From Williamsia sp. CHRR-6 (GTDB lineage: Bacteria; Actinomycetota; Actinomycetes; Mycobacteriales; Mycobacteriaceae): a stretch of DNA of 64,000 nucleotides. Position 1 is the stretch's first letter. Each line of letters starts with the position of its first letter. Below are positions 1 through 11,977 of the stretch, one piece after another. Made by a program: the position numbers and the translations under genes. The notes below the pieces were generated by a model, which saw nothing but the letters and a program-made list of their open reading frames with translations, searched no databases and was not told where the DNA came from. The DNA lies in assembly GCF_018474015.1 (NCBI RefSeq), contig NZ_JAHCSG010000007.1, positions 1 to 64,000 of the forward strand. The letters run 5' to 3'.

Positions 1-284
1 GAAAAACCAAACGAAACAACCACCCACACCCACAGGCACAGACAGCCGAATCAACACAACGTTTCCCAGCAGAGCAAAACCCCAACCAAAAAACAAACCA
101 ACACACAAAGCGCTGGCACAACAAAAAACAACCCACCCACAACAGGCAGGCCAAAAAAAATGGCATAAACAAAATGTCAACACACTATTGAGTTCTCAAA
201 GAACACACATCCGAGACGCATTTCCCCTGAACAGGGCTGCTTTCTCGAACTTAGTTGTCTGTTGCTGCCCGTCTCCGGGGCAAC
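1..284 (-). other. rRNA operon leader (pre-16S transcript)
   Basis: Read on the minus strand, this A/T-rich stretch, very unlike the GC-rich surroundings, follows two tandem promoters and carries a boxA element. It is rich in G/T runs, as actinobacterial pre-16S leaders are. The 16S gene must start beyond the left edge, because no conserved 16S 5' end is visible. The position just downstream of murA is the usual mycobacterial arrangement. No protein gene is credible here. Confidence 0.8.
190..205 (-). promoter_or_regulatory. boxA antitermination element of the rRNA leader
   Basis: The minus strand reads TGTTCTTTGAGAACTC, the usual actinobacterial rRNA boxA core, followed by AATAG. It lies about 80 nt downstream of the predicted start of the proximal promoter. 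In known systems it loads NusB/NusE so that the untranslated rRNA transcript escapes Rho. Confidence 0.8.
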
Positions 285-290
285 TCTTCC

Positions 291-319
291 AACCTAGCAG
301 AGGTGTCCGTCGGAAGCAA
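291..319 (-). promoter_or_regulatory. rRNA operon proximal promoter
   Basis: On the minus strand a -35 TTGCTT (314-319) is followed after exactly 17 nt by a -10 TAGGTT (291-296). It is the last strong promoter match before boxA and faces the rRNA leader. Transcription would begin near 284. Confidence 0.7.
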
Positions 320-471
320 ACTTGCGCTTCCATCGGGCTCTGGGGCGGTTGGAGTGGCACGGCAGCATCGCTGTCGCGAAGCAGTTATGCCTTGTTCGTC
401 TGCGCAAGCCCGATTTCCCTCTCCCCTGGACTTCCGTCCCGGGGCGGCGCCGTGGCGCGCTGACTCGGAGA

Positions 472-501
472 AAGTTACGCGCTTGTGGACAACGAGGTCA
501 A
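472..501 (-). promoter_or_regulatory. rRNA operon distal promoter
   Basis: On the minus strand -35 TTGACC (496-501) and -10 TAACTT (472-477) are separated by 18 nt. It lies between the end of murA and the proximal promoter, giving the tandem arrangement known for mycobacterial rrn operons. A weaker third match (TAACTG, minus strand, about 385-390) lies between them but has no good -35. Confidence 0.65.
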
Positions 502-661
502 ATTGCCTGCACATGGGGCTGACTCGACGGCATGTGCGCTGCTCAACGACGGTGGGGACACCCGCATCCGGCCCAGTTTCACGCCCGCGGCGACCCATCG
601 CGCTACGTGACGCCCGACACATCCCATCCGTGACGCCGGTACCCGGCGCGTCCGGCTCTAC

Positions 662-1918
662 TCAGCCGGCGACGCGACGAATGTCCGCGCCGAGCCCGGA
701 CAGTTTCTCGACAAACGCCGGATAGCCGCGATCGATGTGGAAGACGTCGTGCACCTCGGTCACCCCGTCGGCCACCAACCCCGCCAGCACCAGGCCCGCA
801 CCCGCCCGGATGTCTGAGCTCCACACCGGCGCGCTGGAGAGTTGCGGAATCCCGCGGATCACCGCGTGGTGACCGTCGGTGCGGGCATCAGCCCCGAGTC
901 GCACCATCTCCTCGACGAAACGGAACCGTGCCTCGAAGACGTTCTCGGTGATCACCGACATGCCCTCGGCAACCGCGGCGAGCCCGATCGCCATCGGTTG
1001 CAGATCTGTGGGGAATCCGGGGAACGGCAGCGTGGAGAAGTTGACCGCGGTCGGCCGCTCCCGCTGCGTGACACGAAACCCGTTGTCCAATCGCGTGACC
1101 ACAGCGCCGGCATCGGCCAGTTTGTGCAGGACCAGCTGCAGATGCGCCGGGTCCACCCCGGTCACCTCGACGTCTCCGCGCGTCATCGCGGCCGCTATCC
1201 CCCAGGTCGCCGCCACGATGCGATCGCCCACCACGCGGTGGGTGGTGGGCGATAGCCGCTGGACTCCGGTGACGGTCAGGGTGGAGGTGCCGGCACCGGA
1301 GATCTCGGCTCCCATCTGTACGAGCATGTCGCACAGATCGACGATCTCTGGTTCTCGCGCCGCGTTGTCGATGGTGGTCACCCCGGTGGCGAGCACGGCC
1401 GCCATCAGGATGTTCTCCGTGGCTCCGACCGAGGGGAACTCCAGCGCGATGGGTGCGCCCTTCAATGAATCCGCTTGCGCCACAACACATCCGTGCTCGA
1501 TCGCACTGTTCGCCCCCAGCGCACGCAAGCCCGCCTGGTGCATGTCGAGGGGCCGCGACCCGATCGCATCGCCACCCGGCAGCGCCACGACGGCACGGTG
1601 ACAGCGCGCCAGCAGTGGTCCCAGCACACACACCGATGCACGAAACTGCTTCACTGCGTCGAAGTCGGCGTGGAACTTGGGTTCTGCCGGGGTGTCGACG
1701 ACGACCGTGTCACCGTCGAGGGTGACTGTCGCCCCCAGACCGCGCAGGACGTCGGCCATCAATGGGACATCGGCGATCTCAGGACAGTTGGTGAGTACCG
1801 TGGCACCCTCAGCCAGCAGGGCCGCCGCCATCAGCTTGAGCACACTGTTCTTCGCGCCTACCACCGAGACCTTGCCTTGCAGGGATGCCCCGCCGGTCAC
1901 CAGGAATCGGTCGCTCAC
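662..1918 (-). CDS. murA: UDP-N-acetylglucosamine 1-carboxyvinyltransferase
   Basis: MurA transfers enolpyruvate from phosphoenolpyruvate to UDP-GlcNAc, the first committed cytosolic step of peptidoglycan synthesis. The 418-residue product has the family length and the N-terminal substrate-binding stretch GAKNS (21-25). The active-site loop reads LPGGDAIG, so residue 117 is Asp where E. coli has catalytic Cys115. The same change in M. tuberculosis makes MurA insensitive to fosfomycin. The start is GTG. It is the last gene before the rRNA promoters, as in mycobacteria, and follows a SRPBCC gene by 43 nt. Confidence 0.97.
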   Translation of the reverse strand: MSDRFLVTGGASLQGKVSVVGAKNSVLKLMAAALLAEGATVLTNCPEIADVPLMADVLRGLGATVTLDGDTVVVDTPAEPKFHADFDAVKQFRASVCVLGPLLARCHRAVVALPGGDAIGSRPLDMHQAGLRALGANSAIEHGCVVAQADSLKGAPIALEFPSVGATENILMAAVLATGVTTIDNAAREPEIVDLCDMLVQMGAEISGAGTSTLTVTGVQRLSPTTHRVVGDRIVAATWGIAAAMTRGDVEVTGVDPAHLQLVLHKLADAGAVVTRLDNGFRVTQRERPTAVNFSTLPFPGFPTDLQPMAIGLAAVAEGMSVITENVFEARFRFVEEMVRLGADARTDGHHAVIRGIPQLSSAPVWSSDIRAGAGLVLAGLVADGVTEVHDVFHIDRGYPAFVEKLSGLGADIRRVAG

Positions 1919-1961
1919 ACCCTCCAGCCTAACGACAGGCCGTGCCGCCGCCGCCCGCAGC

Positions 1962-2435
1962 TCACCGTGCGCCCGATTTCTCCACGTGCGACTTCAGCGC
2001 AACGAGCCCCTTCTCGAAATCGCCACCGACGAGGCGATCCATCGGCACCAGACTGGAGAAGATCTTGGCCAACCCCGAGTTGGCGCCCGACATCGTCCAC
2101 GTCACCACCGTGGCCTCACCGGTGGGCACGAGAGCGAACACCGTGAGGCTCTGCGACTTCATCGGCTTGGTGAAGGCCAGCACGATCTCGACGCGCGCGG
2201 CGTCGACCTCGGTGATCGTCATCGTCCCGGCGCCCGCCTTGCGGTTGCCGGTCCAGGAGTACTGAGCGCCTGCACCGGATCCGGGCCCGCTGTAGGTGCG
2301 GCGTAGGTCGGGATCCATCCCCTCCCACGGCGACCAGTGCCGCCATTCCCGGAAATCCACGAGCGAACTCAATACGTGGTCGGCGGCAGCGTCGATCTGG
2401 ATGGACCGAGACACGGAGTACGGGCGAGGTGCCAT
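1962..2435 (-). CDS. SRPBCC (START-like) family protein
   Basis: This 157-residue protein belongs to the SRPBCC/polyketide-cyclase-like group of lipid- or ligand-binding folds. It begins [18 protein letters not shown] and has the usual WRHWSPWEG segment. A later stretch, [17 protein letters not shown], matches the family's beta-strand region. The ligand cannot be told. I chose the ATG at 2435: a longer frame would run into the divergent gene's start, and a TAGGCT -10 box lies 8 nt upstream of this ATG. It is followed by murA. Confidence 0.8.
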   Translation of the reverse strand: MAPRPYSVSRSIQIDAAADHVLSSLVDFREWRHWSPWEGMDPDLRRTYSGPGSGAGAQYSWTGNRKAGAGTMTITEVDAARVEIVLAFTKPMKSQSLTVFALVPTGEATVVTWTMSGANSGLAKIFSSLVPMDRLVGGDFEKGLVALKSHVEKSGAR

Positions 2436-2502
2436 GGGTGCACAGCCTAGCCGCGAGGGCGCGCCGTGGTCGGTCCTGCGGCGCAGAACGTAGGTTGAGC
2501 GC
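2436..2502. promoter_or_regulatory. divergent pair of candidate leaderless promoters
   Basis: The 67-nt gap between two divergent starts holds a -10-like box for each. TAGGTT (2491-2496, plus) lies 6 nt before the ATG at 2503. TAGGCT (minus, 2444-2449) lies 8 nt before the ATG at 2435. Neither start has a clear Shine-Dalgarno, so both transcripts may start at the initiation codon. The -35 boxes are not recognisable. Confidence 0.5.
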
Positions 2503-3102
2503 ATGGCTGTTCACCTCACACGCATCTACACCCGGACCGGCGACGACGGGACCACCGGGCTCAGCGACTTCTCCCGGGTGTCGAAGACCGATCCGCGCGT
2601 GATCGCCTACGCCGACTGCGACGAGACGAACGCGGCGATCGGTGTGGCAGTCGCGCTCGGGGCACCTGATGCCACCGTGCTGACGGTGTTGCGCACCATC
2701 CAAAATGATCTCTTCGACGCGGGTGCCGATCTGGCCACACCCATCGTCGAGAACCCCGAATACCCGCCGCTGCGGGTCAAACAGGACTACATCGACGCTC
2801 TCGAGGCCTGGTGCGACCAGTTCTCCGAGGGGATCCCGCCGCTCACCTCGTTCATCCTGCCGGGTGGGACTGCGCTCAGCGCGCTGCTGCATCAGGCGCG
2901 CACGGTGACCAGGCGAGCCGAACGCTCAGCCTGGGCGGCCATCGCCGCCCACCCCGACGACACCTCGGTGCTGCCCGCGCGCTACCTCAACCGACTGTCG
3001 GATCTGCTGTTCATCCTCTCGCGCGCGGTGAACACCGACGGCGATGTGCTGTGGGCTCCCGGCGGCGACCGTCAACGGCCGCCTCACCCCGACGGCGACT
3101 GA
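2503..3102 (+). CDS. ATP:cob(I)alamin adenosyltransferase, PduO type
   Basis: The enzyme transfers the adenosyl group of ATP to cob(I)alamin to make coenzyme B12. The 199-residue protein opens with the family signature IYTRTGDDGTTGL (ATP-binding N-terminus) followed by YADCDETNAAIG. The conserved ending RYLNRLSDLLFILSR with its RLSD is also present. The family is a trimeric helical bundle. The gene sits between murA and the ATP synthase operon as in mycobacteria. It converges with the DUF2550 gene, leaving 9 nt between the stops. Confidence 0.93.
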   Translation: MAVHLTRIYTRTGDDGTTGLSDFSRVSKTDPRVIAYADCDETNAAIGVAVALGAPDATVLTVLRTIQNDLFDAGADLATPIVENPEYPPLRVKQDYIDALEAWCDQFSEGIPPLTSFILPGGTALSALLHQARTVTRRAERSAWAAIAAHPDDTSVLPARYLNRLSDLLFILSRAVNTDGDVLWAPGGDRQRPPHPDGD

Positions 3103-3111
3103 CCTCAGCGC

Positions 3112-3543
3112 TCAGGCAGATCGGCGACGCTGCGAACGTACCGACGGACGCGACTCCAACCAGGAGCTGAAGGCGGTGATCGCGCCTGCGCTCATCGCGA
3201 TCTCGTAGCGGTCCTCGCCCACGCGGATCGCGACGACCGTCATCGCGTCGAGCACATCGAACTCTGTTCCCGCAGGTGCCCGCCGACCCACCAACTCGAT
3301 CGACTGGCGTGCGAACACCCGGCTGGGACCGGTCCGCAGGCTGCTCAACCGATGAAACCGCACTGCGTCATCGGTGTATCGAATGGTCCCGTGTCGCCAC
3401 CCACGGTCGTCACCGGCGGGCAGGCTACGGAACAGCACTGCGGTGCCGCTGCTCCTCAGGCGACTGACCCGGACCGCCAGCAGTACCCCGAGGGCCGCCA
3501 TCACCACAAGGACCACGGCCGCACCGATCACCACCTCGACCAT
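3112..3543 (-). CDS. DUF2550 membrane-anchored protein
   Basis: This 143-residue protein has one N-terminal hydrophobic helix (about residues 2-24), then a basic soluble domain with RSLPAGDDRGWRHG and a C-terminal helix GAITAFSSWLESR. It matches DUF2550, found just after atpC in mycobacteria (Rv1312-like). Its function is unknown. The ATG at 3543 is supported by GAGAGGAAG just upstream; an upstream in-frame ATG lacks one. A strong hairpin separates it from atpC. Confidence 0.8.
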   Translation of the reverse strand: MVEVVIGAAVVLVVMAALGVLLAVRVSRLRSSGTAVLFRSLPAGDDRGWRHGTIRYTDDAVRFHRLSSLRTGPSRVFARQSIELVGRRAPAGTEFDVLDAMTVVAIRVGEDRYEIAMSAGAITAFSSWLESRPSVRSQRRRSA

Positions 3544-3583
3544 CGACGCTTCCTCTCCATCGACAGATCTACCCAGCGACACG

Positions 3584-3617
3584 ACGATCCCCGCACACTT
3601 TCGTATGCGGGGATCGT
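3584..3617 (-). terminator. hairpin after the ATP synthase operon
   Basis: A perfect 12-bp inverted repeat (3584-3595 with 3606-3617) encloses a 10-nt loop, about 70 nt downstream of the atpC stop. There is no T-run after the stem, as is common in actinobacteria. It probably ends or attenuates the atp transcript before the DUF2550 gene. Confidence 0.65.
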
Positions 3618-3685
3618 TGTCGCCTCTACGCACGCCTCACCGCACAGCCATGACCCGGAGACCGGGTGGTGCAGCGAGGAACGCG

Positions 3686-4072
3686 TCATTTCTCTTGTGC
3701 GAGTTGCTCCACCGCGCGGATCCGCGCCAGTGCGCGATCGTGACCCGGTGAGCCCTCCTCGAACTTCTCGAGGTCGGCGCGCGCGGCGTCGACATCGATG
3801 TCCCGGGCCCACTCGGCGGATTCTGCCAACACCGTGACCGAGTCACCGGTCACCGACAAGAACCCACCCTCGACCGCGGCCACCCGCCGGGTGCCGTCGG
3901 TCTGTTCGATCATCACGAACCCACCGGGCACCAGCTGACCCAGAAGAGGCTCGTGGTTCTTCAAGATGCCCAGCTCACCCTCGGTGGTCTGGGCGATGAC
4001 GAACGACGCCTGCCCGGAGTACAGGCGCTGCTCTACCGAAACGACATCGATCGGAAAGCCTGCGTCAGCCAT
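3686..4072 (-). CDS. atpC: F1Fo ATP synthase epsilon subunit
   Basis: Central-stalk subunit that couples c-ring rotation to F1 and restrains ATP hydrolysis. The 128-residue product shows the N-terminal beta-sandwich (ILKNHEPLLGQLVPGGFVMI) and a C-terminal helical part ending ALARIRAVEQLAQ. The family usually has about 120-140 residues. It starts 6 nt after atpD with an upstream GGAAG. It is the last gene of the atp operon. Confidence 0.96.
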   Translation of the reverse strand: MADAGFPIDVVSVEQRLYSGQASFVIAQTTEGELGILKNHEPLLGQLVPGGFVMIEQTDGTRRVAAVEGGFLSVTGDSVTVLAESAEWARDIDVDAARADLEKFEEGSPGHDRALARIRAVEQLAQEK

Positions 4073-4078
4073 GTGGGG

Positions 4079-5557
<1,479 letters not shown>

Positions 5558-5602
5558 TTACAACTCGTTACGTGTCGTGTGCTGCGGCTACGCCGCGACT
5601 TC

Positions 5603-6526
5603 TCACTCTGCGAGCGCGCTCGCGCCGCCGACGATCTCGCTGATCTCCTGGGTGATCTGCGCCTGCCGCAGCTGGTTGGCCTGCCGAGACAGGTCGGTGA
5701 TCAGCTCGTCAGCGTTGTCGGTGGCCGCCTTCATGGCCGTCCGACGGGCAGCGGACTCCGATGCCGCAGCCTCCAGCAGTGCTGCGTAAACGCGGGTGGC
5801 CACGTACTTGGGCAGCAGTGCCGACAGCAGAGTGTCTGCCCCCGGCTCGAAGGAGTAATTGCGCCCGACGGTCTCCGACGACGTCGACTCGCCCTCGGAC
5901 ACCACCAGCGGAGCGATCCGACGGACCTCGGGAACCTGGCTCAGCATCGAGATGAACCGGGTGTACACCAGGTGCAGTTCGTCGACACCGGCCAGCGAGG
6001 GCGCCTCCTCGTGCTCGGAAACCGAACCCTCGGAGCCGGCCGAGAACAGCTCGACCAGGCGGTCGGTGGCCGCTTTGGCGTCGCTGTAGCGCGGCTGCTG
6101 CGAGAAGCCGGTCCACGAGCCGCTGACCTCGATGTCGCGGAAGGTGAAGTAGCGCAGACCCTTCTTGCCCATCACGAAGATCAGCGGCTGCTTGCCCTCG
6201 GACTCCAGCAGCGCCAACAACTCTCGCGTCTCCCGGAGCACGTTGGAGTTGTAGCCACCACACTGGCCGCTGTCGCTGGTGACCACCAGGACCGCTGCGC
6301 GCTTGGGGGTGGGACGCTCCACGAGCAACGGGTGGTCGAGCGAGCCGGCGTTGCTGGCCAGCTCGGTCAACACCGAGGTCATCTCCTGGGCGTAGGGCTT
6401 CGACGCGGCGACACGCGCCTGTGCCTTGGTGATCCGGGAGGTGGCGATCAGCTCCTGGGCCTTGGTGATCTTGCGTGTCGACTGCACCGACCTGATGCGT
6501 GAACGCAGTTCGCGGATACTCGCCAT
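5603..6526 (-). CDS. atpG: F1Fo ATP synthase gamma subunit
   Basis: Rotor shaft of F1. The 307-residue protein opens with the typical [19 protein letters not shown] coiled-coil helix and ends with the partner helix [19 protein letters not shown]. Between them it carries an extra acidic stretch ([13 protein letters not shown]) before [12 protein letters not shown]. This is where mycobacterial gamma subunits carry a genus-specific loop that damps ATPase activity. The ATG is preceded by a near-perfect AAGGAGGT. Confidence 0.97.
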   Translation of the reverse strand: MASIRELRSRIRSVQSTRKITKAQELIATSRITKAQARVAASKPYAQEMTSVLTELASNAGSLDHPLLVERPTPKRAAVLVVTSDSGQCGGYNSNVLRETRELLALLESEGKQPLIFVMGKKGLRYFTFRDIEVSGSWTGFSQQPRYSDAKAATDRLVELFSAGSEGSVSEHEEAPSLAGVDELHLVYTRFISMLSQVPEVRRIAPLVVSEGESTSSETVGRNYSFEPGADTLLSALLPKYVATRVYAALLEAAASESAARRTAMKAATDNADELITDLSRQANQLRQAQITQEISEIVGGASALAE

Positions 6527-6579
6527 GCCTGCCTCACACCTCCTTCGGGTTGGTCACTCGATCAGAATTCATTTCTCGG

Positions 6580-8211
6580 TCAGGACTTCCGGATCGTGAT
6601 CTCTTCGTTGGCCACCTCGTCGGGATGCAACGCGTCGGCCTCTTCTTCGTTCACCACACGCGATCCATCGCTGGCCAGGAAGCCCTGCTTGAACCGGTTG
6701 GTCGCTGCCTCGAGCGCCTCGGCCTGGTCGTCGGCGAGCACCTTGCCTCCGGCGATCGACTCGTAGACCCCGGCCGCAGCATGGTGCAGGTGGCTGCGCA
6801 GCTCGGTCTCGAACCGCTTGACGTCCTCGACCGGAACAGAGTCGAAGAAGCCCTCACCGGCCAGATAGATCGACACGATCTGGTCCTCGACCGACACCGG
6901 GCTGTACTGGTCCTGCTTGAGCAGCTCCACCCAGCGAGCGCCGCGCTCGAGCTGGGCCTTGGACGCGTCGTCGAGGTCGGAGGCGAACGCCGAGAAGGCC
7001 TCGAGCTCACGGAACTGGGCGAGTTCCAGACGCAGCGAGCCACTGACCTTCTTGAGGCCCTTGGTCTGCGCAGCACCACCGACGCGCGACACCGAGGTGC
7101 CGACGTTGATGGCCGGACGAACACCCTTGTTGAACAGGTCGGACTCGAGGAAGACCTGGCCGTCGGTGATCGAGATGACGTTGGTCGGGATGAACGCCGA
7201 GACGTCGTTGGCCTTGGTCTCGATGATCGGCAGGCCCGTCATGGACCCACCGCCGAGCGCATCGGAGAGCTTCGCGCAACGCTCCAGCAGACGGGAGTGC
7301 AGGTAGAACACGTCACCGGGGTAGGCCTCACGGCCCGGCGGACGACGCAGCAGCAGTGAGATGGCGCGATAGGCCTCGGCCTGCTTGGTCAGGTCGTCGA
7401 ACACGATCAGAACGTGCTTGCCCTGATACATCCAGTGCTGCCCGATGGCCGAACCGGTGTAGGGGGCCAACCACTTGAAGCCCGCCGAATCCGACGCGGG
7501 CGCGGCCACGATGGTGGTGTACTCCAGCGCGCCGGCCTCTTCGAGCGCCTTCTTGACGCCGGCGATCGTCGAACCTTTCTGACCGATGGCGACGTAGATG
7601 CAACGCACCTGCTTGGCCGGGTCGCCGGTCTCCCAGTTGGCCTTCTGGTTGAGGATTGCGTCGATGCACACCGCGGTCTTGCCGGTCTTGCGGTCGCCGA
7701 TGATGAGCTGACGCTGGCCGCGGCCGATAGCGGTCATGGCATCGATGGCGGTGATGCCGGTGGCAAGCGACTCCTCGACCGGCTGACGCTCCAGCACCGT
7801 GGCCGCCTGCAGCTCGAGCACACGCTGCTCGTCGGACTCGATCTCGCCCAAACCGTCGATGGGCTGACCCAGCGGGTTGACCACGCGTCCGAGGAACTTG
7901 TCACCGACCGGCACCGAGAGCACGTCGCCGGTGCGGCTGACCTGCTGGCCCTCCTCGATCTTGTCGAAGTCACCAAGGATGACCACGCCGATCTCATCCT
8001 CGTCGAGGTTCAGGGCCACGCCCAGCACGCCGCCGGGGAACTCCAGCAGTTCGTTGGCCATTGCACCGGGAAGGCCGCTCACGTGTGCGATGCCGTCGGA
8101 GGTGTCGGTCACGATGCCGACCTCCTCGCGCGTCGCATCAGCAGTGAACGACGAGACGTACTGCTCGATTGCGCCCTTGATCTCGTCGGATGAGATCGTC
8201 AACTCCGCCAT
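6580..8211 (-). CDS. atpA: F1Fo ATP synthase alpha subunit
   Basis: Non-catalytic nucleotide-binding F1 subunit of 543 residues with the Walker A motif GDRKTGKT and the family segment [12 protein letters not shown]. It is longer at the C-terminus than the E. coli protein: the tail beyond the helical domain ends with [19 protein letters not shown]. Mycobacterial alpha subunits carry a comparable tail, which binds gamma and suppresses ATP hydrolysis. AAGGAAG lies upstream of the ATG. Confidence 0.98.
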   Translation of the reverse strand: MAELTISSDEIKGAIEQYVSSFTADATREEVGIVTDTSDGIAHVSGLPGAMANELLEFPGGVLGVALNLDEDEIGVVILGDFDKIEEGQQVSRTGDVLSVPVGDKFLGRVVNPLGQPIDGLGEIESDEQRVLELQAATVLERQPVEESLATGITAIDAMTAIGRGQRQLIIGDRKTGKTAVCIDAILNQKANWETGDPAKQVRCIYVAIGQKGSTIAGVKKALEEAGALEYTTIVAAPASDSAGFKWLAPYTGSAIGQHWMYQGKHVLIVFDDLTKQAEAYRAISLLLRRPPGREAYPGDVFYLHSRLLERCAKLSDALGGGSMTGLPIIETKANDVSAFIPTNVISITDGQVFLESDLFNKGVRPAINVGTSVSRVGGAAQTKGLKKVSGSLRLELAQFRELEAFSAFASDLDDASKAQLERGARWVELLKQDQYSPVSVEDQIVSIYLAGEGFFDSVPVEDVKRFETELRSHLHHAAAGVYESIAGGKVLADDQAEALEAATNRFKQGFLASDGSRVVNEEEADALHPDEVANEEITIRKS

Positions 8212-8284
8212 GGGTATTCGTCTTCCTTGGGTAGGGATGGGTCTTGAAGTTCATCGGATGCCGGGGCGACCGGCCTCCGCGGGA

Positions 8285-9643
8285 TCAGGGCAGTTCCGCC
8301 GCAGCCTTCGCGAGGCGGGTGGCGATGTCGCCGTCGATGACCTCGTCACCGACCGTGATGCGCAGCCCGCCGAGCAGTGCCGGGTCGAGTTCGACCTGCA
8401 ACGACATGGGCCGGTTGTAGACGCGACCGAGGACCTCGGTCAGACGGCTCCGCTGATCGTCGGTGAGCGGCGCAGCGGCCACGACATGAGCCACCGACTC
8501 GCCACGACGCGCCGCAGCGATCTCGGCGAGATCAGTCACCGCCGCCGCTGCGGGCTGCCCACGCAGCAGGCGCACGGTCTGGGTGAGGACGGCGTCGGTG
8601 GTGGTGTCGACGCGACCGGCCAACACCGATCCCAGGAGCGACAACCGCCCGTCCACCGGGGCGTGATGATCGGAGAGCAGCTTGGACAGCTGCGGCTGCG
8701 CGTAGAGCAGTCGACCGAAGCGGAACAACTCGTCCTCGACGGTCTCGATGGTCCCGGCCTTCTCGGCGATGGAGAACAGCGCGAACCGAGCCACCCGCTC
8801 GAGAGCGAAGGTGAGGTCGCTGACCGAGGACCAGCGGCTGAGCGCAGCACTGCGGACCAACGACAGCGCGCCCGCCGAGAGGCTGGACCCGAAGACCCCG
8901 TGGACCAGCGCTTCTTTCGGCGCGGTGTCGTCGCTGGGCTCAGCCAGATGCTTGCGCAACACCGGCTCCCGCGTGAGCAGCGCGACCGCGTCGGTCAGCT
9001 CCGTCGACAGGGCGGTCAACGACGCGGGGTCCGCGTCGGCGGCGACACGGTCGAACTCGGCGGCCAACGCCAGCACCGAGTCGCGGCTGGCGGCACGCAT
9101 GGAGTGGATCCCGACCAGATCGGCTGCCGAGCTGACCCGGAGCGATCCGGGGGCGTCGGAATCGGAGCCCACCATCTGGCCGAGCTCGGTGATCACCCGA
9201 TCGACCGAGTCCTGCTGCGCCGCAGGGTTGGCCAGGTGGTCCCGAACCAGCTTGCCGGCCAGGTCCACCGATGCCAGGCCTAGATCCGACCGCAGCTGAC
9301 GCACCAGCGTGGTGCGGTTGAGGGCGACCTGACTCTTGCCGTGCTCGGTGATCCGCTTGACCTCGGCGTCGGCCTGCTCGGCCATCTGCACGCTGATCGC
9401 CTGAGCGTCGGCACGCGCCTCCTCGCGGATGCGGCTGGCCTCCGCGCGCGCTTCCTCGACTGCGTTGGCGTGAGCCGCAGTGGCCTCCGCCAGCCGCTTC
9501 TTGGCCTCGTCGCTCTCGGCGATCTGCGCCGCGATCGAGTCCTGGGTGGAGGTCATCGCCTTACGGACCGGCGGAACCACGAAGCGCACGAGCACATACA
9601 CGATGATCGCGAACCCGATGAGTTGCCCGATGAAGATCTCCAT
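8285..9643 (-). CDS. atpH: ATP synthase fused b-delta subunit
   Basis: Peripheral-stalk protein of 452 residues joining two subunits that are separate in most bacteria. Residues about 1-25 form a membrane helix (FIGQLIGFAIIVYVLVRFVV). About 30-120 is a charged b-type coiled coil. The rest is an OSCP/delta domain ending in LGGLRITVGDEVIDGD and the C-terminal helix RLAKAAAELP. This b'-delta fusion is a hallmark of mycobacteria and relatives. It lies 4 nt after atpF. Confidence 0.96.
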   Translation of the reverse strand: MEIFIGQLIGFAIIVYVLVRFVVPPVRKAMTSTQDSIAAQIAESDEAKKRLAEATAAHANAVEEARAEASRIREEARADAQAISVQMAEQADAEVKRITEHGKSQVALNRTTLVRQLRSDLGLASVDLAGKLVRDHLANPAAQQDSVDRVITELGQMVGSDSDAPGSLRVSSAADLVGIHSMRAASRDSVLALAAEFDRVAADADPASLTALSTELTDAVALLTREPVLRKHLAEPSDDTAPKEALVHGVFGSSLSAGALSLVRSAALSRWSSVSDLTFALERVARFALFSIAEKAGTIETVEDELFRFGRLLYAQPQLSKLLSDHHAPVDGRLSLLGSVLAGRVDTTTDAVLTQTVRLLRGQPAAAAVTDLAEIAAARRGESVAHVVAAAPLTDDQRSRLTEVLGRVYNRPMSLQVELDPALLGGLRITVGDEVIDGDIATRLAKAAAELP

Positions 9644-9647
9644 GTGG

Positions 9648-10136
9648 TCAGCTTCCCTTCACGCTGGACTGGCCGGAGGTCACGTCGACGCCGAGCACCC
9701 GGCTGGCCAGCGCTGACGACAGCGAGTCGACGTCGGCCCGAGCCTGGGCCGCCGCCTGTTCGCCCTGTGCGGCGAGATCGGCGTTGGCCTCGGCGAGTGC
9801 CGCGTCGGCTTCGGCGGTGGCCCGCTGACGCATCTGCTCGAGCGCCTCGCGGCCCTTGGCTCGGGCGTCATCGCGGATGCTGGTGGCCTCACCGCGAGCC
9901 GACTTCATGGCTTCCCGGTACTCGGCCTCGGCCCGCTCAAACCCTTCGGCTGCCTTCCGGGCGTCGGTCGCGGTCTGCGACAACCGATTCTCGCGTTCCT
10001 CTAGAACCTGCTTGATCGGCGGCACGATGAACTTGCCGACGACCGCGAGCACGATCAAGAAGATAAGGAGAACGACGAAGAACGTGCCGTTCGGTATCAG
10101 AAAGTTCTGAGTGCCTTCCGCAGCCAAAACCTGCAT
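9648..10136 (-). CDS. atpF: ATP synthase Fo subunit b
   Basis: Peripheral-stalk subunit of 162 residues with one N-terminal membrane helix (FFVVLLIFLIVLAVVGKFIV). A long Ala/Glu/Arg-rich coiled coil follows, with segments such as RKAAEGFERAEAEYREA. It dimerises with the fused b-delta protein encoded next to hold F1 against rotation. The length is normal for subunit b. The ATG follows atpE by 46 nt. Confidence 0.96.
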   Translation of the reverse strand: MQVLAAEGTQNFLIPNGTFFVVLLIFLIVLAVVGKFIVPPIKQVLEERENRLSQTATDARKAAEGFERAEAEYREAMKSARGEATSIRDDARAKGREALEQMRQRATAEADAALAEANADLAAQGEQAAAQARADVDSLSSALASRVLGVDVTSGQSSVKGS

Positions 10137-10182
10137 GTGCGTCGTTTCCTAACTGTCAGCCCGGGTGCGTGGAAGCGGTCTG

Positions 10183-11308
<1,126 letters not shown>

Positions 11309-11312
<4 letters not shown>

Positions 11313-11722
11313 GACTGCTTGCGGAGTCCTTTCATCACGGGGATCACCGTGGCGAGCACCACGATCACCTGACACAGCGCGAGCCCGAACATGACACCGA
11401 GTCCGTCGGGCCGGAAGAAGAAGGCCACCGCGAGCGCGACGACGGTGATGATGCCCAGCCGGACCGCGGTGTTGAGTACGACCGGCTTCTTGCGGGGGTT
11501 GTCCTCGGCCGTGACCGCGCCGACGGTGGCCTGCACCATCTTCGCGTTGCCGAGGATCATGGCCATGCCGGCGGTGAAGAACACGCCGAAGAGCAGATGG
11601 CCGAGGACGCCGCTGACGATCAATGCGATGACCGCGGCGACGCCTGCGAGCAGGGCCGGACGAACCATGCTGAGCGGGATGTCGGGATAGACCGGTGCCG
11701 AGTCAGGGGCTGACGTCGTCAT
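11309..11722 (-). CDS. AtpI-like membrane protein, first gene of the atp operon
   Basis: Small membrane protein of 137 residues with four hydrophobic segments (about 20-42, 45-62, 85-105 and 108-130). It sits where atpI lies in other bacteria and where Rv1303 lies in mycobacteria. AtpI proteins help assemble the c-ring or admit Mg2+, but sequence similarity in this group is weak. The ATG at 11722 has a strong GGAGGAGAGG upstream, and the gene overlaps atpB by 4 nt. Confidence 0.8.
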
Positions 11723-11974
11723 CTGCCTCTCCTCCAGTCGGAGCACTCCGCGCTCGTCATCGAGCGCGAAGCCAGTTGCACGGTGTGGGCGGCGTCCTGC
11801 GAGCACTGCACATGTGATCTCGGTGCGCGCTCGTCGGTCGCTGTGACCCTATCAACACTTCAGGCGATATCCGAAACGGGGTTGAACTCGCGGCGCGAGG
11901 CCCTCCACCAGCGGAGATCATCTACTACACGGGATAGTACTGCACGGGCGAGAGGCCATGATCGTGGGGGCCGA
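11723..11974 (-). promoter_or_regulatory. upstream region of the atp operon
   Basis: The 252-nt gap between wecA and the first atp gene should hold the operon promoter. The best candidate on the minus strand is -10 TAGGGT (11846-11851) with only a poor -35 (TTTCGG, 19 nt away). That would give a leader of about 115 nt. A small inverted repeat TACTA/TAGTA lies near 11923-11939, just after wecA. Confidence 0.35.
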
Positions 11975-11977
11975 TCA
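11959..11977 (-). terminator. small hairpin at the end of wecA
   Basis: TGATCG (11959-11964) pairs with CGATCA (11972-11977) around a 7-nt loop. The 3' arm contains the wecA stop codon. It is short and lacks a T-run, so it is only a weak terminator candidate. Confidence 0.3.

Noticed and set aside
175-180. A perfect TTGACA (minus strand) in the rRNA leader
   Set aside because: It lies downstream of boxA within the pre-rRNA leader, and no -10 box follows at the right distance; the real promoters are further upstream.
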